From assembly GCA_003488005.1 (NCBI GenBank), contig DNND01000014.1:35570-60145 (forward strand): 24,576 nt of DNA. The letters run 5' to 3'. This document shows, piece by piece, positions 12,849 through 20,076 of the stretch. The notes beneath the pieces were generated by a model. The model saw nothing but the letters and a program-made list of their open reading frames with translations, ran no database searches and was not told the DNA's origin. Within the stretch, counting starts at the first letter, position 1. Each line of letters begins with the position of its first letter. A program made the translations under genes and the position numbers. Source of the DNA: Blastocatellia bacterium (GTDB lineage: Bacteria > Acidobacteriota > Blastocatellia > Pyrinomonadales > Pyrinomonadaceae).

Positions 12849-13988
12849 ATGAACATCGTCGTGTTGCGCGACAGCACAGCCGGTGAAGCGCGCGTGGCGC
12901 TTATGCCCGAGTCGGTGAAGAAGCTGATCGCACTCAAGGTCGCAGTGATGATCGAGCACGATGCTGGCCTTGCCGCCGCGCGATCTGATGATGATTACGC
13001 GCAAGCCGGCGCGGAAATTTCTGCCGACCGAAATGCGTTGCTTGTGGCAGCCGATGTTTTGGTTACAGTCAACCGCCCGCCCAAAGAAGTTTTTTCCCAA
13101 CTCAAAAAAGATGCAGTCGTGCTTGGTTTTCTGCGACCGCTTGACGAGCCGGAAGCGTTAGCGCCGGCTGTCACGCAGGGTGTCACCACGTTTGCGATGG
13201 AACTGGTGCCGCGCATTACGCGGGCGCAGGCGATGGACGCGCTGTCGTCGATGGCCACCGTTGCCGGTTACAAAGCGGTGATCATTGGAGCAGCGCAGAT
13301 TCCGCGAATGTTTCCCTTGCTGATGACGGCGGCCGGCACGGTGCCGCCGGCGCGCGTGCTGGTGTTGGGCGCGGGCGTGGCTGGACTGCAAGCGATCGCA
13401 ACTGCCCGGCGGTTAGGCGCCGTCGTCGAAGGTTACGACGTGCGCGCCGCGGCCGGTGAACAAGTGCGCTCGCTTGGCGCAACATTTTTGGAAGTCGATC
13501 TGGGCGGACTAAAAACAGAAGACGCCGGTGGTTATGCCGTGGAGTTGTCTGAAGAGGCTTTGCAGCGCGGTCGCGACTTGATCGCGGAGCGCGCGAAAAC
13601 GGCGGACGTGGTAATCACAACTGCGCAAGTTCCCGGCCGCCGGGCGCCGCTGTTAGTGACTGAAGAGGCGGTGAACGGAATGAAGCGAGGCTCGATCGTT
13701 GTCGACCTCGCCGGCGCAACCGGCGGCAACTGCGCCTTAAGCAAAGCGGATGAAGTAGTCGAGCGCAATGGTGTGACAATCATGGCGCCGACGAACTTGG
13801 CCGCAACCGTTCCGGTCCACGCGAGCCAACTCTATTCGCGCAACGTTACGGCGTTTCTCGGCTTACTGATCAAAGACGGTGAACTGGACATCGACATGAA
13901 CGATGACGTGGTTGGTCCATCATGCGTCACGCACGCGGGTAAGGTTGTGAATCAACGCGTAGCAGCGGCGTTGGGGGCAATTGCTTGA
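12849..13988 (+). CDS. pntAA: NAD(P) transhydrogenase subunit alpha part 1 (NAD(H)-binding domain I)
   Basis: Domain I of proton-translocating transhydrogenase, which binds NAD(H) and passes hydride to NADP(H) on domain III, coupled to proton flow across the inner membrane. The 379-residue protein is the stand-alone domain I of the three-subunit form. It shows the alanine dehydrogenase/PNT N-terminal fold (RDSTAGEARVALMPESV, 7-23), the loop RITRAQAMDALSSMATVAGYKAV (122-144) and a Rossmann nucleotide site GAGVAGLQAIATARRLGA (174-191). GAGGA lies 4 nt before the ATG. The stop codon abuts a compound palindrome with no spacer, and the next subunit gene follows 239 bp later. Confidence 0.96.
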   Translation: MNIVVLRDSTAGEARVALMPESVKKLIALKVAVMIEHDAGLAAARSDDDYAQAGAEISADRNALLVAADVLVTVNRPPKEVFSQLKKDAVVLGFLRPLDEPEALAPAVTQGVTTFAMELVPRITRAQAMDALSSMATVAGYKAVIIGAAQIPRMFPLLMTAAGTVPPARVLVLGAGVAGLQAIATARRLGAVVEGYDVRAAAGEQVRSLGATFLEVDLGGLKTEDAGGYAVELSEEALQRGRDLIAERAKTADVVITTAQVPGRRAPLLVTEEAVNGMKRGSIVVDLAGATGGNCALSKADEVVERNGVTIMAPTNLAATVPVHASQLYSRNVTAFLGLLIKDGELDIDMNDDVVGPSCVTHAGKVVNQRVAAALGAIA

Positions 13989-14152
13989 GCGGCTTTGCCG
14001 CCACCCGTGCGGTAAGGCTCAGCCTTACCGGCGATCTAACATTTTGCTTCCGAGGCTACGCCTCCGATTCCGGACGAGGCGTAGCCTCCAGAAGTAGAAG
14101 AAAACTTTTTCGGTAAGGCACGACCTTACCGCACGGGAGGCGGCAAAGCCGC
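13989..14152. repeat. Compound nested palindrome inside the pnt operon
   Basis: The left arm starts at the base after the pntAA stop (GCGGCTTTGCCGCC, then CCGTGCGGTAAGG..CCTTACCG, to 14030). The right arm 14111-14152 is its reverse complement with few mismatches. Between them, GAGGCTACGCCTC (14052-14064) faces GAGGCGTAGCCTC (14076-14088). The layout is the same as at 2446 and 7091 (outer hairpins, middle hairpins, inner hairpin pair), but the sequence is a different family. Confidence 0.92.
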
Positions 14153-14153
14153 G

Positions 14154-14172
14154 AAGTGTCCGATGGACACTT
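14154..14172. repeat. Short perfect hairpin before pntAB
   Basis: AAGTGTCC-GAT-GGACACTT is a perfect 8-bp stem with a 3-nt loop, right after the compound palindrome and 55 bp before the pntAB start. No T-tract follows, so it is unlikely to terminate. It may act as an mRNA processing or stability structure. Confidence 0.5.
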
Positions 14173-14227
14173 GCTTGTTTCCCGAATCTGAAGATTTCCG
14201 CTCGTGAACTTGGAGGCCCATCTGCTT

Positions 14228-14545
14228 ATGACTGCAGCAACCTTAATCTCCGCGCTTTACGTTTTCGCGCTCGCAGCGTTTCTTGGTTACCTGGTGATCT
14301 CGCGAGTGCCGCCGCTGTTGCACACGCCGCTGATGTCGGCAACGAATGCCATTTCGGGAATCTCGCTGGTGGGTTCGATTGTTACTGCCGGGGCGCACTA
14401 CAACACCCTCAGCACCATTCTTGGTTTCACGGCGGTGTTTTGTTCGACAACAAATGTGGTTGGCGGATTCGTGATCACCGATCGCATGTTGAGGATGTTC
14501 AAGCGCAAACCGACAGGACAGAAGGCAGAAGGCAAAAAGCAGTAG
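14228..14545 (+). CDS. pntAB: NAD(P) transhydrogenase subunit alpha part 2 (small membrane subunit)
   Basis: The small membrane subunit of the three-subunit transhydrogenase forms part of the proton channel (domain II). Three hydrophobic helices are seen, with the family signature VPPLLHTPLMSATNAISGI between helices 1 and 2. I chose the ATG at 14228: it has GGAGG at 14212-14216 and gives the family's usual length before LYVF. A GTG at 14204 would add 8 residues without a clear ribosome binding site. The C-terminal tail TGQKAEGKKQ is encoded by a tandem heptamer array that runs through the stop codon, so the natural end of the protein is probably just after RMFKRK. Confidence 0.93.
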   Translation: MTAATLISALYVFALAAFLGYLVISRVPPLLHTPLMSATNAISGISLVGSIVTAGAHYNTLSTILGFTAVFCSTTNVVGGFVITDRMLRMFKRKPTGQKAEGKKQ

Positions 14546-14740
14546 GCAGACTTCAGAACTAGAACAAACACCAGATTCCAGATTCCAGATTCCAAAGCCA
14601 AAGCCAAAGCCAAAGCGAAACCAAACCCGAAGCCAAAGCCAAAGCCCAAGACCAAAGATCAAGAACCAAAGACCAAAGCCCAAAATGCAAATTACAAAAT
14701 ACAAAGCGTCCACAACTGACCACTGACCACTAACAACTGA
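14518..14740. repeat. Composite array of short tandem repeats between pntAB and pntB
   Basis: Four repeat types follow one another. First come five GCAGAAG-like heptamers (14518-14552), which include the pntAB stop. Next are three CCAGATT heptamers (14571-14591), then a run of CCAAAG-like hexamers with drift (about 14592-14690). Last are four CAACTGA/CCACTGA heptamers (14713-14740), ending 6 bp before the pntB GTG. The region is strongly purine/cytosine skewed with very little T. No gene is visible. Confidence 0.88.
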
Positions 14741-14746
14741 CGAATA

Positions 14747-16123
14747 GTGCGCACTTACTTCATCGAACTAAGCTACCTGCTGGCCTCGATCCTTTTCATT
14801 CTCGGGCTAAAAGGATTGAGCCATCCGGAGTCTGCCAAGCGCGGCATGCATCTGGCGGAGTTTGGCATGTTGATGGCCATCATCGGCACGCTGATGCATT
14901 ACGAGATCGTCACCTTCACCTGGATCATTACCGGTCTGGTGCTGGGCTCGCTGGTTGGTTTGGCGATGGGTCTTTGGGTGCCGATGACGGCGATGCCGCA
15001 ACGAACCGCGCTGTCGCACGCGTTCGGAGCTTTCGCCGCCGCGCTCGTTGGTATTTCCGAGTTCTATCGTCACGCGGGTCACCTTGAAACGATCACGATG
15101 GCCGCACTTGGCTTTGAAGTAATGCTCGGCGCGCTAACCACAACCGGTAGCCTGCTGGCCTTCGCAAAATTGCAGGGGCTGGTGCGCGGCACACCGTTCA
15201 CCTACAAAGGCCAGAACATTTTCAACATGACGCTGCTGGCCACGACGGTTGGCATCTTTGTGTATTTGATCTTTGTTCCGGGCTCGATGCCGCTATTCTT
15301 TACGATGGTCGGGCTGGCGTTCATCTTCGGACTCTTGCTCGTGCTGCCAATCGGCGCAGCAGACATGCCGGTAGTGATGTCGCTGCTCAATTCTTACGCG
15401 GGTCTGGCATCGGCGGCGACCGGCTTTGTCTTATCAAACAATGTTTTGATCATTGCCGGCACGCTCGATGGTTTCTCCGGATTCATTCTTTCGATCCTGA
15501 TGTGCCGCGCGATGAATCGTTCGATGACGAACGTGCTGTTTGGCGCTTTTGGAAGTGCCGCGGCCTCGACCGCTCAGGGTGAACAAACCGGCACCATGCG
15601 CGAAGTCAGCATGGAAGACATCGCCACGCAGTTGGCTTATGCCAAACAGGTCGTGTTCGTTCCCGGTTATGGAATGGCGACCGCGCAAGCGCAACACGCA
15701 GTTCGCGAACTTGCCGACACGCTCGAGAAGCGCGGCGTCACAGTCAAATATGGAATTCATCCCGTCGCCGGCCGCATGCCCGGTCACATGAACGTGCTGC
15801 TCGCCGAAGCAAACGTGCCTTACTCTTCGCTTTATGAACTGGAGCAGATCAATCCTGAGTTTCCGCAAACCGACGTTGCTGTTGTGATTGGCGCGAATGA
15901 TGTCGTGAATCCCGACGCGCGCGATAACCCCGGCAGTCCGATTGCGGGCATGCCCATTTTGGAAGTGGACCACGCCAAGTCGGTAGTAGTTTTGAAACGC
16001 GGACAGGGCAAAGGCTTTTCGGGTCTTGAGAATCCGCTGTTCTTCAAACCGGTTACGGGAATGCTTTACGGCGACGCTAAAGAAACTCTCACGCGCCTGA
16101 TTCAGGCAGTGCAGCAAGCGTAA
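14747..16123 (+). CDS. pntB: NAD(P) transhydrogenase subunit beta
   Basis: The beta subunit carries the main membrane domain and the NADP(H)-binding domain III. The 458-residue protein has about eight or nine hydrophobic segments in residues 1-275, then domain III (about 290-458) with VPGYGMATAQAQHAVREL (305-322), GRMPGHMNVLLAEANVPY (342-359), GANDVVNP (382-389) and KRGQGKGFSG (417-426), the standard NADP-site signatures. The start is the GTG at 14747: an in-frame TGA ends at 14740 and the N-terminus then aligns with the family (ELSYLLASILFILGLKGL). There is no Shine-Dalgarno sequence; a heptamer repeat occupies its place. Confidence 0.97.
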   Translation: MRTYFIELSYLLASILFILGLKGLSHPESAKRGMHLAEFGMLMAIIGTLMHYEIVTFTWIITGLVLGSLVGLAMGLWVPMTAMPQRTALSHAFGAFAAALVGISEFYRHAGHLETITMAALGFEVMLGALTTTGSLLAFAKLQGLVRGTPFTYKGQNIFNMTLLATTVGIFVYLIFVPGSMPLFFTMVGLAFIFGLLLVLPIGAADMPVVMSLLNSYAGLASAATGFVLSNNVLIIAGTLDGFSGFILSILMCRAMNRSMTNVLFGAFGSAAASTAQGEQTGTMREVSMEDIATQLAYAKQVVFVPGYGMATAQAQHAVRELADTLEKRGVTVKYGIHPVAGRMPGHMNVLLAEANVPYSSLYELEQINPEFPQTDVAVVIGANDVVNPDARDNPGSPIAGMPILEVDHAKSVVVLKRGQGKGFSGLENPLFFKPVTGMLYGDAKETLTRLIQAVQQA

Positions 16124-16193
16124 ACCTTCCGCAACGGTGCTGCGTATTAAGTTTCCCCTCAAATTGTTCGTTCATTAATTTTTAGGAGAAAAG

Positions 16194-17906
16194 ATGCGAA
16201 GATTTTTATCAGCAATTGTTCTAACCGGGGTTCTGTTTTCCGGCTTGCCGTCCGCGGGAAATTTTTCAACAGCGCTCGCGCAGCGTAAAACCGGCGCCAA
16301 AGCCGCGCCTGTTTCCCTCGCTTCACAAAGAAGCGTAGAGACCATCAACGCCGCCGAACTAAAAGACTATCTTTCGTTCATCGCTTCGGATGAGATGGAG
16401 GGACGCGATACGCCTTCGCGCGGCCTGGACACGACCGCAAAATTTCTGGCGATGAATTTATCGCGCTGGGGATTTAAACCTGCCGGCGATGATGGTTCAT
16501 TCTTTCAAAAGATTGGCCTGCGCAGAGACTATCTGGAAAAGGCCGAGACGAAAGTACAGCTCAACGGCCAAACTCTAATCCTCGGCGACGACTACATTCC
16601 TTACTCCCGCACTGCGAACGTTTCCGCTCCGCTCGTGTTCGCGGGCAGTGGTTGGTTTGTTAAGTCAAAAAATATCGACGCGTACAGAGGCATCGATCCG
16701 AAAGGAAAAATTGCCATCGTCGTTGCGCCGCCGGACGGACTACCGCGCGGTATCACCCGGACAGATATCACCGGTAAGCGCGGCGAAGACTATATGACCG
16801 CCGGAGAATATGCGCAGAAGCGGGGCGTTGCGGCGCTGGTATTCATTCCCGATTTTCAGTACTTGGCGAATTGGGATCGTAATCGAACTCGACTGACTGA
16901 ACGAGGTGTTACCAGGGTCGAGAAGTTTCAAACTTCTCCCAGCACTCTCATTACAGTTAACCCGGCAGTAAACTCAGTGCTGCTGCCGCAGATCGTTGCG
17001 GCGCCGCGTCTGGCAAACGCTTTGTTCCAGGGTGAAAAGCAAAGCGCCAACGCTATCTTTGATTCGATCTACTCCGACAAAGTTCTTGATTCTTTTGAGC
17101 TGAATCCGGAAAAGCAACTAACGCTCGCGATCAAAACGAAATCCGAGTCGCTGGCAACACAAAACGTGGTGGCAGTTTTTGAAGGCAGCGATCCGATTTT
17201 GAAAGACGAGTACGTCGCGGTCGGCGCACATTACGATCACATTGGTGTGGGCCTGCCGGTGAATGGAGACGCAATTTACAACGGCGCGGACGACGACGGC
17301 TCTGGCACGACTGCGCTGCTTGCGATGGCCGAGGCGTTGGCAAAAGCTCCGAAGCGGCCAAAGCGCTCAGTACTTTTTGTGTGGCATGCCGGCGAGGAAA
17401 AAGGTTTGTGGGGCTCGCGTTATTTCAGCGAGAACCCGACCATTCCGCTTAACAAAATTGTGACGCAACTGAACATCGACATGATTGGGCGCAGCAAAAA
17501 GGAAGGCGACACAAATGTGCGGAACGCGAATCTGTCCGGACCAAACGAAGTCTATGTGATTGGCTCAAAGATGATGAGTACGGAGCTGGGCGAGCTGACA
17601 GAAACGGTCAACAAAAGTTATTTGAATCTGGCTTTCAATTATCGTTACGACGACCCAACCGATCCAAACCGCTTTTTCTTTCGCAGCGACCATTACAACT
17701 ACGCTAAGAAGGGCATTCCCATTGTCTTCTTTTTTGACGGTGAGCATGAGGACTATCACCGCCCGGGCGACGAAGTGCAAAAGATCGATTTTCAAAAGAT
17801 GGAGAAGATCACGCGCACGGTTTACATGCTGCTGTGGGAACTGGCAAATCGCGAGACGCGACCAAAAGTTGATAAGCAGTTGCCGGTGTTGTTGAGTGGC
17901 GGGTAA
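16194..17906 (+). CDS. Secreted M28-family zinc aminopeptidase with inserted PA domain
   Basis: The 570-residue protein begins with a signal peptide (MRRFLSAIVLTGVLFSGLPS) behind AGGAGA. A PA-like lid domain occupies about 130-300. The M28 catalytic domain follows: GAHYDHIG with His346, NGADDDGSG with the bridging Asp at 366/367, AGEEKGLWGS with catalytic Glu401 and ligand Glu402, NIDMIGR with Asp429, and EDYHRPGDE with His522. All metal and catalytic residues are present, so it should be active as an exported exopeptidase releasing N-terminal amino acids. It stands 70 bp after pntB in the same direction with its own ribosome binding site. Its 3' end faces rsmI across a shared hairpin. Confidence 0.95.
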   Translation: MRRFLSAIVLTGVLFSGLPSAGNFSTALAQRKTGAKAAPVSLASQRSVETINAAELKDYLSFIASDEMEGRDTPSRGLDTTAKFLAMNLSRWGFKPAGDDGSFFQKIGLRRDYLEKAETKVQLNGQTLILGDDYIPYSRTANVSAPLVFAGSGWFVKSKNIDAYRGIDPKGKIAIVVAPPDGLPRGITRTDITGKRGEDYMTAGEYAQKRGVAALVFIPDFQYLANWDRNRTRLTERGVTRVEKFQTSPSTLITVNPAVNSVLLPQIVAAPRLANALFQGEKQSANAIFDSIYSDKVLDSFELNPEKQLTLAIKTKSESLATQNVVAVFEGSDPILKDEYVAVGAHYDHIGVGLPVNGDAIYNGADDDGSGTTALLAMAEALAKAPKRPKRSVLFVWHAGEEKGLWGSRYFSENPTIPLNKIVTQLNIDMIGRSKKEGDTNVRNANLSGPNEVYVIGSKMMSTELGELTETVNKSYLNLAFNYRYDDPTDPNRFFFRSDHYNYAKKGIPIVFFFDGEHEDYHRPGDEVQKIDFQKMEKITRTVYMLLWELANRETRPKVDKQLPVLLSGG

Positions 17907-17911
17907 AGCTG

Positions 17912-17935
17912 AAGAGCGGGCATGCCCCCGCTCTT
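17912..17935. terminator. Hairpin shared by convergent M28 peptidase and rsmI genes
   Basis: AAGAGCGGG (17912-17920) and CCCGCTCTT (17927-17935) form a perfect 9-bp stem with a 6-nt loop, between the + strand peptidase stop (17906) and the rsmI stop, which it overlaps by 2 bp. A T-run follows only weakly, so it is either a bidirectional terminator of modest strength or an mRNA end-protecting hairpin. Confidence 0.6.
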
Positions 17936-18776
17936 AGTTTCCGCGCTCAGCAATCAACCTCCGATAAGCCTCGTCGCGATTCAGGCCCAGCTCGCGCGCA
18001 GCCTTCTTGAGAGCGGCGCGATGGTCCAAACCCTCTTCTTCAAACCCGGCAACCAGCGCCGCAATGTTGCGAACCTGGGCAACATCATTCTCACTTTCAA
18101 TCGGTGTGCGATCGATTAGCAACACGATCTCTCCACGTGCCCGCTCTTCTGAACCAAACCGCTCAGCGAGTTCACTCAATAACCCGCGCGCAATCTCTTC
18201 GTGCATCTTAGTCAACTCGCGTGCAACGACCGCCCGGCGCTCGCCGAGGACTTCGTGCGCGTCCTTTAGCGTGGCGGCAATTCGATGCGGCGCTTCGTAA
18301 AAAATCAAGGTTGCGGGTAGTTCGCGCAGTTTGGTAAGACGCGCGCGTCGCTCGCCTGAGCGTGCGGGCAGAAAGCCGGCAAAAAAGAATTCATCGGTCG
18401 GCAATCCCGAAGCTACCAACGCCGCAATCAGCGCCGTCGCTCCAGGCAAAGCAATCACCGCCAAACCTTGAGCGCCGGCCTCGCTGACCAGGCGAAAGCC
18501 AGGATCGCTGATGCTCGGCGTGCCGGCATCGGAAACAATCGCCACATTCCGACCCGACGCGAGGGCTTGCAGCAGTTCACCCGTGCGTTCGCGTTCGTTG
18601 TGATCGTGATAGCTGGTGACTTTTGTTTTGATGCCGTAATGGTTCAGGAGTTTTCTGGTGTGTCGTGTGTCTTCGCAGGCAATGATGTCGACTTCGCGCA
18701 GGACTCGGAGCGCGCGATGAGTGATGTCTTCCAGATTGCCAATCGGCGTGGCTACAACGTAGAGCGTTCCCGGCAT
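17934..18776 (-). CDS. rsmI: 16S rRNA (cytidine(1402)-2'-O)-methyltransferase
   Basis: RsmI methylates the 2'-O of C1402 in 16S rRNA using S-adenosylmethionine, tuning decoding fidelity. The 280-residue protein shows the SAM-dependent tetrapyrrole methylase fold: LYVVATPIGNLEDITHRAL (5-23), ACEDTRHTRKLL (34-45), VAIVSDAGTPSISDPG (78-93), VIALPGATALIAALVASGLP (107-126) and FYEAPHRI. The length and motifs are standard. It starts at the ATG at 18776 and converges on the M28 peptidase gene. The gene is single and housekeeping in nature. Confidence 0.97.
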   Translation of the reverse strand: MPGTLYVVATPIGNLEDITHRALRVLREVDIIACEDTRHTRKLLNHYGIKTKVTSYHDHNERERTGELLQALASGRNVAIVSDAGTPSISDPGFRLVSEAGAQGLAVIALPGATALIAALVASGLPTDEFFFAGFLPARSGERRARLTKLRELPATLIFYEAPHRIAATLKDAHEVLGERRAVVARELTKMHEEIARGLLSELAERFGSEERARGEIVLLIDRTPIESENDVAQVRNIAALVAGFEEEGLDHRAALKKAARELGLNRDEAYRRLIAERGN

Positions 18777-18874
18777 GCGGCTATTCTGTCATCAAGGCGG
18801 GACAACCGAAAGTGAACGCAAGACAAGGTAGGGGGTCAGTTTGAGATTTCCAGAAGGGACAGTGTTCGGCACGC

Positions 18875-19106
18875 TTGCGGAAAGCTAGCCTGCGGGGCGC
18901 GAAGCGATCTCATTAGCACCGCGGCTTTAGCCCGGTGATCGCAAACCGGAATTGACAAGGAACCGTTTCTAACGGTTTTGTTGGCAGCAGGATCAGGAGA
19001 AACCGTTGGAAACGGTTAAAGAATAATTTTTACAACCCAACCACCGGGCTAAAGCCGCGGTGCTAATGAGATCGCTTCGCGTCCCCTCAGCGCAACCTTT
19101 CCGCAA
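18875..19106. repeat. Compound nested palindrome upstream of rsmI
   Basis: The main arms 18894-18937 and 19042-19086 are reverse complements over about 44 bp with a single indel. A further outer pair, TTGCGGAAAG/CTTTCCGCAA, extends them (18875-18884 with 19097-19106). Inside, two hairpins, AACCGTTTCTAACGGTT (18961-18977) and AACCGTTGGAAACGGTT (19001-19017), also mirror each other. The arm contains the CTTTAGCCCGG core found in the elements at 2446 and 7091. It ends 14 bp from the stop of the neighbouring - strand gene. The rest of the 18777-19119 gap holds nothing else I recognise. Confidence 0.9.
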
Positions 19107-19119
19107 AGGGCGCCAGTGC

Positions 19120-19689
19120 TCAATGAATTTCGTCAACGCGAGAGTTGTCGAGCAGGACTGCAATGTGATGTCTGATGTTTGCTTCACGAATTTCCGAGTC
19201 CGCACTTTTGTTTTCAACTATCCAGCGCGGCGCGCCTTCGGGCGAAGTCACCAGGCGAATCTCATCGCTTGCCGACTTGATTCCGAGATGCCGTAGTCGT
19301 CCGAGTGCGATGCCGCCGCCGCGAATGAAGCCATCCCTGGGAACGCGTGGCCAGCCGACTTCAACCAGCAACTGTCTAACTCCATTTTCGAGTTTCAAAA
19401 GTTTACCCACGAGCGCTGCGTTTCCAACCGTGAATTGATAATTGTCCTCGTTCGATATTTGCAGCGAGGCGCCGGCGCGATTCATTTCGCCGGCCACGTT
19501 CCGAAAGGTTTCCAGTAACCAATCGCAGGCAGTCTTGCGCAAGGCATCGTTTGAACGCCGGAGGGTGAGGTATTCCGAGATGTCCGCGCGACCGGTTGCG
19601 CGGGCGCGTGTCTCGGCGTCGCGGAGTTCGTTGGCCCAAGTTTCGTCGAGGTCGCTAAATGCGGGCGTCGGAGTTTTGCTGTCGGACAT
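19120..19689 (-). CDS. Hypothetical protein, unknown function
   Basis: I do not recognise this protein. The frame is open to 19743 (a TTG), but the ATG at 19689 is a better start, giving 189 residues (MSDSKTPTPAFSDLDETW...). It is soluble and acidic, with a helical first half (DETWANELRDAETRARATGR, then LRRSNDALRKTACDWLLETF). The second half looks like mixed alpha/beta, with QLLVEVGWPRVPRDGFIRGG followed by strand-rich DEIRLVTSPEGAPRWIVENK. There is no signal peptide or membrane segment. The base composition and codon pattern look coding. It stands alone between rsmI, with a palindrome between, and a divergent TPM-TPR gene. Confidence 0.65.
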   Translation of the reverse strand: MSDSKTPTPAFSDLDETWANELRDAETRARATGRADISEYLTLRRSNDALRKTACDWLLETFRNVAGEMNRAGASLQISNEDNYQFTVGNAALVGKLLKLENGVRQLLVEVGWPRVPRDGFIRGGGIALGRLRHLGIKSASDEIRLVTSPEGAPRWIVENKSADSEIREANIRHHIAVLLDNSRVDEIH

Positions 19690-19744
19690 AAGATTTGCAG
19701 TTGGGTAGCGATGCAGTTTGAGTGAAAGGCCCGGCACTGGCAAT

Positions 19745-19942
19745 GAGGTCAGTACCGTCCGCGGTAGCGGATGGGTTGCGACGTTGCCAATTTTCGATTG
19801 CCGATTGCCAATTGGACCCGATCGCTAGACATCAATCGGAAATCGGCAATTGCCAATCGGCAATCACAGGACCCATCCGCTATCGCGGACGGTACGGACC
19901 TCACGACACTCAGTCGCCTCAAATCAACGTGCATAAGTACCC
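19745..19942. repeat. Compound palindrome with heptamer core and dispersed end unit
   Basis: Outer arms 19745-19777 and 19870-19902 are reverse complements with about three mismatches (core GTCCGCGGTAGCGGATGGGT). Inside, heptamers CGATTGC/CGATTGC/CAATTGG (19795-19815) face five inverted ones, CAATCGG-type (19833-19867). The right end continues with a 52-bp unit (19891-19942) repeated at window positions 2-51. The element lies between divergent genes, so it may sit in a promoter region. Confidence 0.88.
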
Positions 19943-19944
19943 TG

Positions 19945-20015
19945 TTGGCCCTATTCGCGGGCCAAAGCAGGCGATGTTATCATGGCTGCTTCATAACGTC
20001 TTTAATTGCAATTAA
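19945..20015. promoter_or_regulatory. Dyads upstream of the TPM-TPR gene
   Basis: TTGGCCC-TATTCGC-GGGCCAA (19945-19965) is a perfect 7-bp stem-loop. TTAATTGCAATTAA (20002-20015) is a perfect 14-bp AT-rich palindrome 61 bp before the start codon, the usual place for an operator. I could not assign a regulator or a clear -35/-10 pair. Confidence 0.4.
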
Positions 20016-20076
20016 GGTATTGCCGCTAGACTTACTCCCCGACAGTAACAATTCTTCCGGATACAAATAACGTTCT

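Noticed and set aside
13989..14152. The palindrome as a Rho-independent terminator of pntAA.
   Set aside because: No T-tract follows the stems, and the downstream subunit genes must be transcribed with pntAA. The nested layout matches the other repeat elements.
15434..16162. A 242-residue - strand open frame.
   Set aside because: It is antisense to pntB, whose protein is fully conserved. The Arg/His/Gly-rich translation has no recognisable pattern.
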